64,000 nucleotides of DNA from an uncultured Erysipelotrichaceae bacterium (GCA_900538465.1 UPXV01000009.1:1-64000); one strand, 5' to 3'; shown: positions 36,254 to 44,990, counted from the stretch's first letter. A program made the numbers and translations. Notes: generated by a model from the letters alone, not told the origin.

Positions 36254-36277
36254 AAAGAAAAGGATACAATTGTATCC
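36254..36277 (-). terminator. terminator of gmk
   Basis: Perfect palindrome GGATACAA/TTGTATCC followed on the minus strand by TTTTCTTTTG. It begins right at the gmk stop and separates gmk from priA. Confidence 0.75.
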
Positions 36278-36837
36278 TAAACATTTTCCTTAATAATTTC
36301 TGCAATTTTTTCTTTAGCAGCAAGCACATCATCATTTTCCACAACATATTTATATTCATCTTTTGTGGCAATTTCTTTTCTTGCTTTATCTAATCTTTCC
36401 TTAACGACTTCTTCTGCTTCTGTACGACGTCCACGGATACGACGTTCTAATTCCTCAAATGAAGGTGGAACCAAGAAAATTGTTAAAGCTTGAGGACATT
36501 TACGCATCACTTGTAAAGCCCCTTGCACTTCAATTTCCAAAACAACATTCTTTCCTTCATTTAATAATTTTTCAACATAAAATTTTGGCGTTCCATAATA
36601 ATTTCCCACAAATTTCGCATATTCTAGCAACTCATCATTTTCAATCTTTGCAACAAACTCTTCTTCACTCACAAAAAAGTAATCAACACCCTCTTTTTCA
36701 GTTGGGCGTGGTTTTCTTGTTGTCATTGAAATAGAATATGCCAAATTGAGCGATTCATCTTTAAAAAGTTCTTGACGTACAGTCCCTTTTCCAACGCCAC
36801 TTGGCCCACTCAAAATAATTAACAGCCCTTTTTTCAC
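36277..36837 (-). CDS. gmk: guanylate kinase
   Basis: Phosphorylates GMP to GDP. The protein starts [20 protein letters not shown], with the P-loop at residues 9-17, followed by [22 protein letters not shown] and the GMP-binding [13 protein letters not shown]; it is 186 aa. The start is GTG at 36837, placed 5 bases after AGGTGG and matching the family N-terminus. A GTG at 36846 would add three residues but has poor spacing. In most Firmicutes gmk is followed by rpoZ and coaBC; here a terminator and then priA follow. Confidence 0.95.
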   Translation of the reverse strand: MKKGLLIILSGPSGVGKGTVRQELFKDESLNLAYSISMTTRKPRPTEKEGVDYFFVSEEEFVAKIENDELLEYAKFVGNYYGTPKFYVEKLLNEGKNVVLEIEVQGALQVMRKCPQALTIFLVPPSFEELERRIRGRRTEAEEVVKERLDKARKEIATKDEYKYVVENDDVLAAKEKIAEIIKENV

Positions 36838-36861
36838 AACATCCACCTACCTTATGGAAAT

Positions 36862-36890
36862 ATGTTACATGAACACAACTTTAATGTCAA
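36862..36890 (-). promoter_or_regulatory. promoter of gmk
   Basis: Minus strand TTGACA, 17-nt spacer, TAACAT, about 20 bases before the ribosome site. It lies back to back with the rqcH promoter. Confidence 0.75.
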
Positions 36891-36904
36891 TTCTTTTTCA
36901 AATA

Positions 36905-36913
36905 TGTTATACT
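36905..36913 (+). promoter_or_regulatory. extended -10 promoter of rqcH
   Basis: TGTTATACT (TG-n-TATACT) without a clear -35, about 19 bases before the start codon. Confidence 0.55.
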
Positions 36914-36931
36914 AAATAACGGTGATAAATT

Positions 36932-38575
36932 ATGGCTTATGATGGAATTATGTTATCTCGTGTTGTGGAAAATCTACAATCCCAACTTTTACGAGGTCGA
37001 ATTAACAAGATATATCAAATATCTCAATACGAATTGTTATTTCAAATTCGTTCACAATCGCAAAACAAGAAACTATTGGTGTCTATACATCCGATGTATG
37101 CAAGAATGCAATTGACTTCTTTGTCTTATCCAACACCACCTTCTCCCAATGCTTTAACAATGTTGTTAAGAAAATATTTAGAAGGTGCTTATATTGAATC
37201 CATTGAACAAATTCAATTGGATCGTATTGTTGATTTTACATTGTTAGGAACCAATGAAATGCGTGATACAGTAAAGTATCATATGTATGTGGAAATTATG
37301 GGAAAACATTCAAATTTGATTGTCACATATGATAATCAAAAAATCATTGATTGTTTAAAACGAATTTCTCCTGCAATGAATACAATGCGTATCTTACAAC
37401 CAGGAGCAATTTATCAATTGCCTCCAATGATTGAAAAGAAAAATCCTTTTATTGAAGATTATATTCCGACTGATAACCTGACAAAGATTTATCAGGGATT
37501 TTCTCCTGAATTATCAAGAGAAGTGCTTTATCGTATGGATCAAGGAGAAAGTTTTCAAGATATTATGCAAAACTTAAAAACATCTTCTTCTCTTTATATT
37601 CATAAAGTTCATGATAAAGAATATTTTCATATTATTCCTTTAACCCATTTACAAAGTGAATATCAACAATATTCATTATTTGATGGCTTAGATCAACATT
37701 ATGATTTGATAGATCAAAAAGATCGTATTAAACAACAAACATCTGATTTAGCGAAGTTCATTCATAATGAGTATCAAAAAAATGTCAATAAATTAAATAA
37801 GTTAGAAAAAACATTATTTGATTCTCAAAATAGTGATGAATATCGTATTAAGGGTGATTTATTATTTGCGAATCTTCATTTAATTCAAAAAGGACAAAAA
37901 GAAATTACTGTTGATAATTATTATAATGGAGAAAAGATGACAATTGAATTAGATGAAAGATATGATGGCAAAACAAATGCCAATCGTTACTATGGCAAAT
38001 ATCAAAAAGCCAAAAATTCTTTACAACATTTAAAAACACAAATTGATTTAACAAAAGAAGAAATTGATTATTTTGATTCTTTAATTACATTAATGGAAAA
38101 TGCGACTTATTATGATGCCATTGAAATGAAAGAAGAATTAGAAAATCTAGGTTATTTAAAAAAGAAAAAAGTGAAACAAGTTCATCGACAAAAAAAGAGA
38201 CCTCATATTGAAACATACATAACAAAAGATCAAACTCTCATTTATGTTGGAAAAAACAATTTACAAAATGATTATTTGACCTTTAAAATGGCTTCACGAC
38301 AAGATATGTGGTTTCATGTGAAAGATATGCCAGGAAGTCATGTTGTTGTGCATAGCGAAGACCTCGATGAATATACAATTCGTTTAGCCAGTCAGATGGC
38401 TGCCTATTTTTCCAAAGGAAAACACAGTTCGTCTGTACCAGTCAATTATACTTTAGTGAAAACCTTAAAGAAACCTCAAGGATCTAAACCTGGTCAGGTT
38501 ATTTTAAATCATTACTCAACCATTTATATTGATCCAGATGATACATTCTTACAGGAAATCAAAAAGATTGATTAA
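36932..38575 (+). CDS. rqcH: RqcH/NFACT-family ribosome quality-control protein
   Basis: Binds obstructed 50S subunits and adds C-terminal alanine tails that mark stalled peptides for degradation; older annotation is fibronectin-binding protein. The 547-aa protein has the NFACT-N domain (MAYDGIMLSRVVENLQSQLL, then NALTMLLRKYLEGA), HhH and coiled-coil middle (about 250-400, K/E/Q-rich), and the NFACT-R domain with RQDMWFHVKDMPGSHVVV and GKHSSSVPVNYTLVK. GGTGAT precedes the ATG. Its 3' end overlaps the convergent coat gene by 17 bases, and no shared terminator is visible there. Confidence 0.94.
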   Translation: MAYDGIMLSRVVENLQSQLLRGRINKIYQISQYELLFQIRSQSQNKKLLVSIHPMYARMQLTSLSYPTPPSPNALTMLLRKYLEGAYIESIEQIQLDRIVDFTLLGTNEMRDTVKYHMYVEIMGKHSNLIVTYDNQKIIDCLKRISPAMNTMRILQPGAIYQLPPMIEKKNPFIEDYIPTDNLTKIYQGFSPELSREVLYRMDQGESFQDIMQNLKTSSSLYIHKVHDKEYFHIIPLTHLQSEYQQYSLFDGLDQHYDLIDQKDRIKQQTSDLAKFIHNEYQKNVNKLNKLEKTLFDSQNSDEYRIKGDLLFANLHLIQKGQKEITVDNYYNGEKMTIELDERYDGKTNANRYYGKYQKAKNSLQHLKTQIDLTKEEIDYFDSLITLMENATYYDAIEMKEELENLGYLKKKKVKQVHRQKKRPHIETYITKDQTLIYVGKNNLQNDYLTFKMASRQDMWFHVKDMPGSHVVVHSEDLDEYTIRLASQMAAYFSKGKHSSSVPVNYTLVKTLKKPQGSKPGQVILNHYSTIYIDPDDTFLQEIKKID

Positions 38576-38870
38576 ATGAATTCATTGGAGCATTGACAAA
38601 TGTGTGTTCATATTGAGGATAGAAAACTGGAAAATACATACAATGATTAACACGACGACATTCAATTGGACAAATGACTGGTTGTGGAACAGGAGTCACT
38701 TGATTAGATACACAAACTCTTCTTGGAGCAACCAATGGTTGTGGTCTAGGGCAACCATTGATTGTACATCCACCCATAGAGTTGTCTGCCCAATCGCCAC
38801 AGTTCATTTGACAGTTATCTCCACATGGACGTGCATTCATACCTTGACAACGACAAGATTGATTAAACAT
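38559..38870 (-). CDS. cysteine-rich spore coat protein (CotD-like)
   Basis: A 103-aa protein with 11 Cys, many Pro, Asn and Gln, and no signal peptide. It starts MFNQSCRCQGMNARPCGDNC and ends with an aromatic/His part (NHCMYFPVFYPQYEHTFVN), a composition typical of CotD-type coat proteins that are crosslinked in the spore coat. The ATG at 38870 has GAAGGAGGG upstream; the frame otherwise opens with a TTG at 38888. A CATANNNTA-type mother-cell promoter lies directly upstream. Family assignment rests on composition and promoter. Confidence 0.7.
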   Translation of the reverse strand: MFNQSCRCQGMNARPCGDNCQMNCGDWADNSMGGCTINGCPRPQPLVAPRRVCVSNQVTPVPQPVICPIECRRVNHCMYFPVFYPQYEHTFVNAPMNSFNQSF

Positions 38871-38890
38871 ATTTATTCCCTCCTTCAATA

Positions 38891-38917
38891 TAGGATATGT
38901 TATTCATAAAGAAGTGT
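38891..38917 (-). promoter_or_regulatory. putative SigK-like promoter of the coat gene
   Basis: Minus strand AC (38917-38916), 16-nt spacer, CATATCCTA (38899-38891). It fits AC-N16/17-CATANNNTA, with the same spacing as before cotJ. Confidence 0.6.
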
Positions 38918-38941
38918 AAGGGCAAATGAAAGGAGTTTTTT

Positions 38942-39700
38942 ATGAAATTAATCCCATGGCAGTGCTTTGACAATGTTGAAGCCTATACAACATGTGCCTA
39001 TGATGAAAACAATCAAATCATGGATATGAGCTACAATAATCCTCATTATCAAGACGTCTATAACAATCGTCAAAAATTAGCTCAACTTTTAAATACTGAC
39101 CTTGATCATATGGTCGCTACTTTACAACAACATACAACCAATTTTATTGAAGTGACTTTGGCTGATGGCGGCAAAGGAATGCGAAGCCAAGAGGATGCCT
39201 TGATTGGCTATGATGCCATGTATACACGTGAAAAGAATTTATGGCTTTGGACTTTTCATGCTGATTGTTGTCCTGTCTTATTATATTGTCCTACTCAACA
39301 CATTGTTGCAGCGATACATTCAGGATGGAAAGGAACTGTTGGTGAAATTGTTAAAAAAGTCACTTCTCATTTGATTGAAAATGAGAAATGTTCTCCACAA
39401 GATATTTATGCTTATATTGGACCTTCTATTAATCAAGAAAACTTTGAAGCCAAAGATGATATTATTGACCTTGTCAAACAAATGTCTTTTGATACATCTT
39501 CTTTTTACAAGCAAAAAGAAGATGGTGCATATTTATTAGATAGTAAAGGTTTAATTAAACAACAATTATTGTTGTTAGGAGTCAAAGAAGAAAACATCAC
39601 TGTTTCTCCCTATTGTACAATAAAAGATGAGGACCTTTTCTTTTCATATCGAAGAAACAAAAGTCCTCATCGCAATATTACATGTATTTGTCAAAAGTAA
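38942..39700 (+). CDS. pgeF: YfiH/LACC1-family purine nucleoside phosphorylase (formerly polyphenol oxidase)
   Basis: A 252-aa member of the YfiH/PgeF family, Zn enzymes with purine nucleoside phosphorylase and adenosine deaminase activity, in some bacteria linked to peptidoglycan editing. The Zn ligands are in WTFHADCCPVLLYC and AAIHSGWKGTVG, and the YIGPSINQENFE and FSYRRNK blocks are typical. AAAGGAG precedes the ATG. It ends in a bidirectional terminator shared with nnr. Confidence 0.9.
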   Translation: MKLIPWQCFDNVEAYTTCAYDENNQIMDMSYNNPHYQDVYNNRQKLAQLLNTDLDHMVATLQQHTTNFIEVTLADGGKGMRSQEDALIGYDAMYTREKNLWLWTFHADCCPVLLYCPTQHIVAAIHSGWKGTVGEIVKKVTSHLIENEKCSPQDIYAYIGPSINQENFEAKDDIIDLVKQMSFDTSSFYKQKEDGAYLLDSKGLIKQQLLLLGVKEENITVSPYCTIKDEDLFFSYRRNKSPHRNITCICQK

Positions 39701-39718
39701 TCTTCGGATTACTTTTTT
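39693..39718. terminator. bidirectional terminator with UUCG loop between pgeF and nnr
   Basis: A 10-bp stem, AAAAGTAATC with GATTACTTTT, closed by C(TTCG)G, a very stable tetraloop on the plus strand. It contains both stop codons. Confidence 0.9.
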
Positions 39719-41181
39719 AATATCTTTAACATCACTTCTGGTATTTTTTCAATCAAACGACTTGGCAAAACAGTATAGGCCTCTTTTGCAATCTCATCGC
39801 CACAATAGCCATGAAGATAAACACCTAATAAAGCTGCCTGAATAGCCATATAGCCCTGTCCCAATAAACTGGTAATCATCCCTGCTAAAACATCGCCCAT
39901 ACCGCCACTTGCCATAGCTTTATTACCAGCATGAACACGATAAGATTCTTGTCCATCCGTCACAATTGTATAAGGTCCTTTTAAAACTAAGACTACACCT
40001 TTTTCCCTTGCAAACTCTCTAGCTACATATAAAATATCATCATTTTCATCAAAATCACATAAACGCTTAAATTCACCCATATGAGGTGTCAGAACAATCT
40101 CTCTTTCTTGATTTTTTAATAAATCTAGATTTGATGATAAAATTGTTAAAGCATCAGCATCTATGAGTAATGGTTGATGTGATAATGTACAAACATCAAT
40201 CACATAACGATAAGCTTCTAAGCTTAATCCTAAACCACATCCAATCAATAATGCATTGAATTTATCGAAATCATCTTTATGAAAAACAGAAGGCCGTAAT
40301 AATGTTGTCCCTTCAGGACAAAACAGTGTTAAAGAATCAATGACTTCTTGATCAGTTATCACTGTAACAATTCCACTTCCTGTATAAACAGCACTCTTTC
40401 CACTTAACAAAGCAGCACCTTTATAATCATGACAACCTGTAATACATCCAATACGTCCATAAGTGCCTTTATGACCATCATAACGTCTTTCTTTTAACAA
40501 AGGTTCAACCACTGATGCATCAGCAATTTGATAGAGCCCTACTTCTTCTGCAACATCTTCCACATCTAACATTTCTACAAAGACTTCACCTGTAAAAGAT
40601 TGACTATCAGGATTTAAAAAACCATTTTTAAATCCTGTTAAAGTGATTGTTTGAGTTGCACAAACAACACTTTGATAAGGTGTTCCACGATTACAATCTA
40701 ATCCAGTTGGAATATCCACAGCAATGACTTCTTGATCATAAAGTCGATTCACTTCTTCAATAACTGCTTGATATAATCCTCTAGGTGAACTATTCAAACC
40801 AAATCCAAACATGGCATCAATAATCACATCACTTTGACAAATAGATAAAAAAACATCTTCTAAAATATCTTCATTCAATAAAACCACATGCAATCCCAAT
40901 TCATAACATTGATCCAAATAATAACGATTGGCTTGAGACAAATGATTTTGATCTTCAAAAATATAAATATCAACTTGATAATTCCTATTTGCTAATTTGA
41001 TTGCTAAAGACAGTCCATCAGCTCCATTATTCCCTGGTCCACACAATAGACTATATTTTTTCCCATGCATATGTTTTAATAAACAATCACTAGCTTTATC
41101 AACCAATTCAACAATAGAATAACCATGCTCTAATAAACAATGATCATAAGATTGCATCAATTTTTGACTTCCTATATACAT
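39709..41181 (-). CDS. nnr: bifunctional NAD(P)H-hydrate epimerase/dehydratase
   Basis: Repairs hydrated NAD(P)H. Residues 1-210 are the epimerase (YjeF_N: SLLCGPGNNGADGL, IIDAMFGFGLNS, VDIPTGLDCNRG) and about 220-490 the ADP/ATP-dependent dehydratase (CITGCHDYKGAALL, DADALTIL, LTPHMGEFKRL, ASGGMGDVLAGMI). The 490-aa fused form is standard in Firmicutes. AGTAGGTGATG includes the ribosome site. It stands alone between two terminators. Confidence 0.95.
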   Translation of the reverse strand: MYIGSQKLMQSYDHCLLEHGYSIVELVDKASDCLLKHMHGKKYSLLCGPGNNGADGLSLAIKLANRNYQVDIYIFEDQNHLSQANRYYLDQCYELGLHVVLLNEDILEDVFLSICQSDVIIDAMFGFGLNSSPRGLYQAVIEEVNRLYDQEVIAVDIPTGLDCNRGTPYQSVVCATQTITLTGFKNGFLNPDSQSFTGEVFVEMLDVEDVAEEVGLYQIADASVVEPLLKERRYDGHKGTYGRIGCITGCHDYKGAALLSGKSAVYTGSGIVTVITDQEVIDSLTLFCPEGTTLLRPSVFHKDDFDKFNALLIGCGLGLSLEAYRYVIDVCTLSHQPLLIDADALTILSSNLDLLKNQEREIVLTPHMGEFKRLCDFDENDDILYVAREFAREKGVVLVLKGPYTIVTDGQESYRVHAGNKAMASGGMGDVLAGMITSLLGQGYMAIQAALLGVYLHGYCGDEIAKEAYTVLPSRLIEKIPEVMLKILKK

Positions 41182-41231
41182 AACATCACCTACTTTCTTT
41201 TATTATAAGCAATTTTTAATTTAAAGAAAAG

Positions 41232-41259
41232 AAAAACGGATAGAAATCTATCCGTTTTT
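41232..41259 (-). terminator. terminator of the NlpC/P60 gene
   Basis: A perfect 12-bp stem, AAAAACGGATAG with CTATCCGTTTTT, with a 4-nt loop just past the stop. Confidence 0.85.
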
Positions 41260-41267
41260 AAGGCTTG

Positions 41268-42728
41268 TTATTTTCTTCCTCCACCAGCCCAATGGCTAGT
41301 CCAGTAAGAACTATTTAAATTAGCAGTTGTAACACCAGAACGTGAAGTTCCCGCATGGACGAAACGTCCTCCGCCAATGTAAATACCAACGTGTGTAATT
41401 CCACCTTTTCCAGTCGTTCCTTTAAAGAAAACCAAATCTCCAGATTTTAAACTAGATTTTGATACACGACTTGTTGCTGAATATTGAGCGGCGGCAGTTC
41501 TTGGAATTGAAATTCCATTTTGTCTATAAGCCCATTGTGTTAAACCTGAACAGTCAAACGCATTAGGACCATTACCACCATTCACATAACGACTTCCAAC
41601 TCTACTAAGTGCTGTAGATGCAACTCCTGCATTTGAAGGAATTGGACTTTCCACTTTCACACTTAAAGTTTTTGTAGCAGTATGACCAGCAGCATCAGTG
41701 ACGGTATATTTTACTGAATACTTACCAGCTTTGTCAGTATTGACAGAACTACTTATTTTTACTTTTGAAGTGACATTACCATCTTTGTTATCGATAGCAC
41801 TACTTAAATAACTCTTAGCATTAAAGCTTTTTCCTTTTGTAATTGTTACAGAAGATTTAGATAAGTTAATTTTTGGAGCACTTAAATCTTTAACATTGAC
41901 TTTTAATGACCCTTTTGATTCATTTCCGGCTGAATCAGTAGCAGTAATATTTAATGTTGATGTACTTTCTTTCTTTGTATTTACAGAACCATCTACTTTA
42001 ATAGATGCAACTGTTTTATCAAAGTTATCAGTAATCTTAACATAATCAGTATAATTAAATTTTGAACCATAGTCTACAGTAACTGTTTGACCATTTGTAT
42101 ACTTCATTGTTGGTGCAGTTGTATCAGATACAAAGAATTCATATGTTTCACTAGCTGTATTACCTACACTATCAGAAACACTTAAACGAATTGTTTGTGA
42201 ACCTAACTTAGAAGTATCAAGTTTTTGACTTGCTTCAATAAATGGTGTAACATCTCCATCAACGTTATCAGTCGCATGAACATATTTTGTAATGTCATTG
42301 CTTCCTTTAACCTCAACATCGATTACATAACCATTGCTCTTTCCAACTGGTTTCAATTCAGGAGCTGCTTTATCAACAACTTCAACTTGAACAGTTTTAG
42401 TAGCAGTATTTGAGAACATGTCAGTTGCCGTTACTTCGACGCTATATACACCCAATTGATAAGGATCATAAGACTTATCATTGATGTTGATATCCATTTT
42501 ATCAAGGGAATCACGATTATCAGAAATAGCGAACATGTCTTTATCAAGTTTTGTTCCATAAAGAACCTCAATTTTATTAGATTCAATAACAGGAGCTTCT
42601 TTATCAACAGCAGCGTACCCAACCAAACCAAATGTAGAAACACATAGCAATGGAATGAACATCGCTTTACGCTTGATAACTTGTTCTTGCAAGTTTTCTA
42701 ATAAATTCGTCTTAATATTACTATCCAT
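41268..42728 (-). CDS. Ig-like-repeat NlpC/P60 cell-wall hydrolase
   Basis: A 486-aa exported D,L-endopeptidase candidate that cleaves peptidoglycan stem peptides. An N-terminal helix (about residues 22-42) is preceded by Lys and Arg and acts as signal or anchor. Four beta-sandwich repeats of the DUF5011/Ig-like kind follow (about 43-365; recurring YGTKLD/YGSKFN, DNxD and VTATDxxGN motifs). The C-terminal NlpC/P60 domain (369-486) has catalytic Cys393 in AFDCSGL, His446 in ITHVGIYIG and His458 in FVHAGTS. The ATG at 42728 has AAAGGAGG upstream; a longer frame to 42842 crosses the promoter. Regulation may involve the TTCTTAAGAA pair upstream. Confidence 0.92.
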   Translation of the reverse strand: MDSNIKTNLLENLQEQVIKRKAMFIPLLCVSTFGLVGYAAVDKEAPVIESNKIEVLYGTKLDKDMFAISDNRDSLDKMDININDKSYDPYQLGVYSVEVTATDMFSNTATKTVQVEVVDKAAPELKPVGKSNGYVIDVEVKGSNDITKYVHATDNVDGDVTPFIEASQKLDTSKLGSQTIRLSVSDSVGNTASETYEFFVSDTTAPTMKYTNGQTVTVDYGSKFNYTDYVKITDNFDKTVASIKVDGSVNTKKESTSTLNITATDSAGNESKGSLKVNVKDLSAPKINLSKSSVTITKGKSFNAKSYLSSAIDNKDGNVTSKVKISSSVNTDKAGKYSVKYTVTDAAGHTATKTLSVKVESPIPSNAGVASTALSRVGSRYVNGGNGPNAFDCSGLTQWAYRQNGISIPRTAAAQYSATSRVSKSSLKSGDLVFFKGTTGKGGITHVGIYIGGGRFVHAGTSRSGVTTANLNSSYWTSHWAGGGRK

Positions 42729-42762
42729 TCGTTGCCTCCTTTCAATAATATACCCACTTTGA

Positions 42763-42791
42763 ATTATAACCCAACGTTCACAAAAAGTCCA
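42763..42791 (-). promoter_or_regulatory. promoter of the NlpC/P60 gene
   Basis: Minus strand TGGACT (weak -35), 17-nt spacer, consensus TATAAT (42768-42763). The weak -35 fits activation from the adjacent palindromes. Confidence 0.55.
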
Positions 42792-42796
42792 CAACT

Positions 42797-42817
42797 TTCT
42801 TAAGAAATTCTTAAGAA
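42797..42817. promoter_or_regulatory. tandem TTCTTAAGAA palindromes, candidate activator site
   Basis: Two identical 10-bp palindromes at 42797-42806 and 42808-42817, centres 11 bp apart (one helical turn), starting 5 bp upstream of the -35. This looks like a binding site for two dimers on one DNA face. The regulator is unknown. Confidence 0.5.
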
Positions 42818-42996
42818 ATTCAAAAAGTATTGATAAATTCAATGTTTTTTAATAAAAGTTTTTTTTCGAAAAAGAAAGAAATTTGTAAAATCCAAAGAAA
42901 AATTTGCTGTTTATAAACCAATTATCGACATCTTTTCTATAAAATAGACATATTTTCATAATGAATTCATAAAAATAAATATAAAGGAGTGTCTTT

Positions 42997-43497
42997 ATGG
43001 TTATTTATTTTTCTATTTATTGTTTATTAGGTTTTTTTATGGAATCTGTGTATGTTTCTATACTTCAAAGAAAATGGATTGCATCTGGTTTATTAAAAGG
43101 ACCTTTTATTCCTCTCTATGGTGTTGGTGCTTGTCTGCTTATTGTTTTATCCCCTTATCTTCATCAATCTATTTGGTTATCTTTTTTTATAGGTGGATGT
43201 GCAATGACACTTTTGGAATATTTTACAAGTCTTTTGATTGAAAAATGCTTTCATACGCATTGTTGGGATTATTCTCATCATTTTTGCCAATTTCAAGGAA
43301 GAGTTTGTTTGCTGTATTTTTTCATATGGTGTAGTTTAAGTTATGCTTTTATCTTTTATATTCATCCTTTTATTGTTTCCTTAAACTTGGTTTGTGATTC
43401 TATGTGTATTATCTGTTTGATTTATATTGTCTTTCTACTTAAAGCCTTTATTGATAAAGTTCAATTTCAAAAAACAAATGGTCTTGATATCCATTAA
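42997..43497 (+). CDS. PF06541-type putative ABC transporter membrane protein
   Basis: A 166-aa protein with four or five membrane helices. It has the family signature of PF06541 (CmpB-like, named putative ABC-transporter type IV): YCLLGFFMESVYVSI, GLLKGPFIPLYGVGACLLI, TLLEYFTSLLIEKCFHTHCWDYS and QFQGRVCLLYF. The transporter role is only a database name; the true function is unknown. AAAGGAGTG precedes the ATG. It ends in a bidirectional terminator shared with livF. The region 42818-42996 upstream is AT-rich and holds its promoter, which I could not place firmly. Confidence 0.85.
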   Translation: MVIYFSIYCLLGFFMESVYVSILQRKWIASGLLKGPFIPLYGVGACLLIVLSPYLHQSIWLSFFIGGCAMTLLEYFTSLLIEKCFHTHCWDYSHHFCQFQGRVCLLYFFIWCSLSYAFIFYIHPFIVSLNLVCDSMCIICLIYIVFLLKAFIDKVQFQKTNGLDIH

Positions 43498-43512
43498 TCA
43501 AGACCATTTTCT
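43476..43512. terminator. bidirectional terminator between the PF06541 gene and livF
   Basis: A 13-bp stem, AAATGGTCTTGAT with ATCAAGACCATTT, with an 8-nt loop. It contains the stop of the plus-strand gene and borders the livF stop. Confidence 0.88.
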
Positions 43513-44213
43513 TATCCTAAATAAGCTTCTCTTACTTTTGGGTTATTAGCAACTTCATGAGCATCCCCAGAGACACTAATATGACCTGTTTCTAGTACAT
43601 AAGCACGATGAGCAATGGATAGAGCTTTATTGGCATTTTGTTCAACCAATAAAACAGTAACTCCATCTTCTTTATTGATTTCTTGAATGATTTTAAAAAT
43701 TTCATTGACCAAGATTGGTGATAACCCCATTGATGGTTCATCAAGTAAAAGCAGTTTTGGTTTAGACATTAATGCTCTTCCCATTGCAAGCATTTGCTGT
43801 TCTCCACCAGACAAAGTTCCTGCAAGTTGTGTTTGACGTTCTTTTAGACGAGGAAAACGATTATAAACCTTTTCAAGATCTTCTTGAATTTTATTATCTG
43901 TTCTTAAATATGCACCCATTTCAAGATTATCTTGAACAGTCAGCTGAGAAAAGATTCTTCTTCCTTCAGGAACTTGAGCCAATTTTCTAGCAATAATTTT
44001 ATGAGCAGGCATTTTGGTAATATCTTCATCTAAAAATGAAATAACGCCACTTGTTGATTTCAACAAACCACTCAAAGCATGCATAATGGATGTTTTCCCA
44101 GCCCCATTGGCACCAATTAAGGCAACAATTTCTCCTTCTTCAACATGGAAAGAAACATCTTTAATCGCATGAATCACACCATAATGGACATTTAAGTTTT
44201 CAACTTTTAACAT
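43512..44213 (-). CDS. livF: branched-chain amino acid ABC transporter ATP-binding protein LivF
   Basis: The second ATPase of the Leu/Ile/Val importer. It is 233 aa with Walker A GANGAGKTSIMHAL, Q loop, signature LSGGEQQMLAMGRAL, Walker B LLLLDEPSMGLSP and H-loop VLLVEQNANKAL. VPEGRRIFSQLTVQDNLEMGAY is typical of LivF. AGGAGGG precedes the ATG. It is the last gene of livJHMGF. Confidence 0.96.
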   Translation of the reverse strand: MLKVENLNVHYGVIHAIKDVSFHVEEGEIVALIGANGAGKTSIMHALSGLLKSTSGVISFLDEDITKMPAHKIIARKLAQVPEGRRIFSQLTVQDNLEMGAYLRTDNKIQEDLEKVYNRFPRLKERQTQLAGTLSGGEQQMLAMGRALMSKPKLLLLDEPSMGLSPILVNEIFKIIQEINKEDGVTVLLVEQNANKALSIAHRAYVLETGHISVSGDAHEVANNPKVREAYLG

Positions 44214-44225
44214 ACTGTTTCCCTC

Positions 44226-44990
44226 CTACTCTTCTTTTCCTAAATATGCTGCCACAACATCTGGGTTGTTACGAATTTCTTCAGGTGTTCCAAATGCCAA
44301 GACTGTCCCAAAGTTCAAAACAGCAATTTTCTCACAAATTCCCATAACCAATTTCATATCATGTTCAATCAATAAAATAGCGATCGAGAATTTTTCACGA
44401 ACAATTTTAATGGTTTCCATTAATTCTGCTGTTTCAGTTGGATTCATACCAGCTGCAGGTTCATCTAATAATAAAAGTTTTGGTGAAGTGGCTAAAGCAC
44501 GAGCAATTTCTAATTTTCTTTGTTTTCCATAAGGTAAATTACTTGCTTTCACATGTGCAAATTGATCTAAGTCAAAAACTCTTAATAAGCTCATTGCCAT
44601 TTCATCCATGGCTTCTTCACCTTTAAAATAACGTGTTGTATGCAAAATTGTTTCTAATAATGTATAATTTTGAGAATGATGTAATCCTACTTTGACATTA
44701 TCTAAAACACTCATATCTTTAAACAAACGAATATTTTGGAATGTTCTGGCTATTCCAAATTGAGTAATTTGTGTTGGTGACATTTTAAGTAGTGATTTTC
44801 CATCAAACATAATTTGACCACTGGTTGGTTTATAAACACCTGTCAAAAGATTAAAAACTGTTGTTTTTCCAGCTCCATTAGGACCAATTAAACCATATAA
44901 TTGATTCTTATCAATCTCAAAATCAAATTCATCAACGGCTTTCAAACCACCAAATTGAATACCCAATCCAACTGTTTTTAATAAACTCAT
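44226..44990 (-). CDS. livG: branched-chain amino acid ABC transporter ATP-binding protein LivG
   Basis: The first ATPase of the importer, 254 aa. Walker A is GPNGAGKTTVFNLLTG, followed by GIARTFQNIRLF, KQRKLEIARAL, Walker B LLLLDEPAAGMNP and LIEHDMKLVM, and a C-terminal helix extension ending VVAAYLGKEE as in LivG. The ATG overlaps the livM stop by 4 bases (ATGA). Confidence 0.96.
   Translation of the reverse strand: MSLLKTVGLGIQFGGLKAVDEFDFEIDKNQLYGLIGPNGAGKTTVFNLLTGVYKPTSGQIMFDGKSLLKMSPTQITQFGIARTFQNIRLFKDMSVLDNVKVGLHHSQNYTLLETILHTTRYFKGEEAMDEMAMSLLRVFDLDQFAHVKASNLPYGKQRKLEIARALATSPKLLLLDEPAAGMNPTETAELMETIKIVREKFSIAILLIEHDMKLVMGICEKIAVLNFGTVLAFGTPEEIRNNPDVVAAYLGKEE

Noticed and set aside
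36180..36393. Short frames on both strands around the gmk terminator
   Set aside because: Low-complexity shadows of gmk and priA, with no SD and crossing a terminator.
43020..43241. 73-aa plus-strand frame inside the PF06541 gene
   Set aside because: Same strand, shifted frame of a well-supported membrane-protein gene with a good SD.
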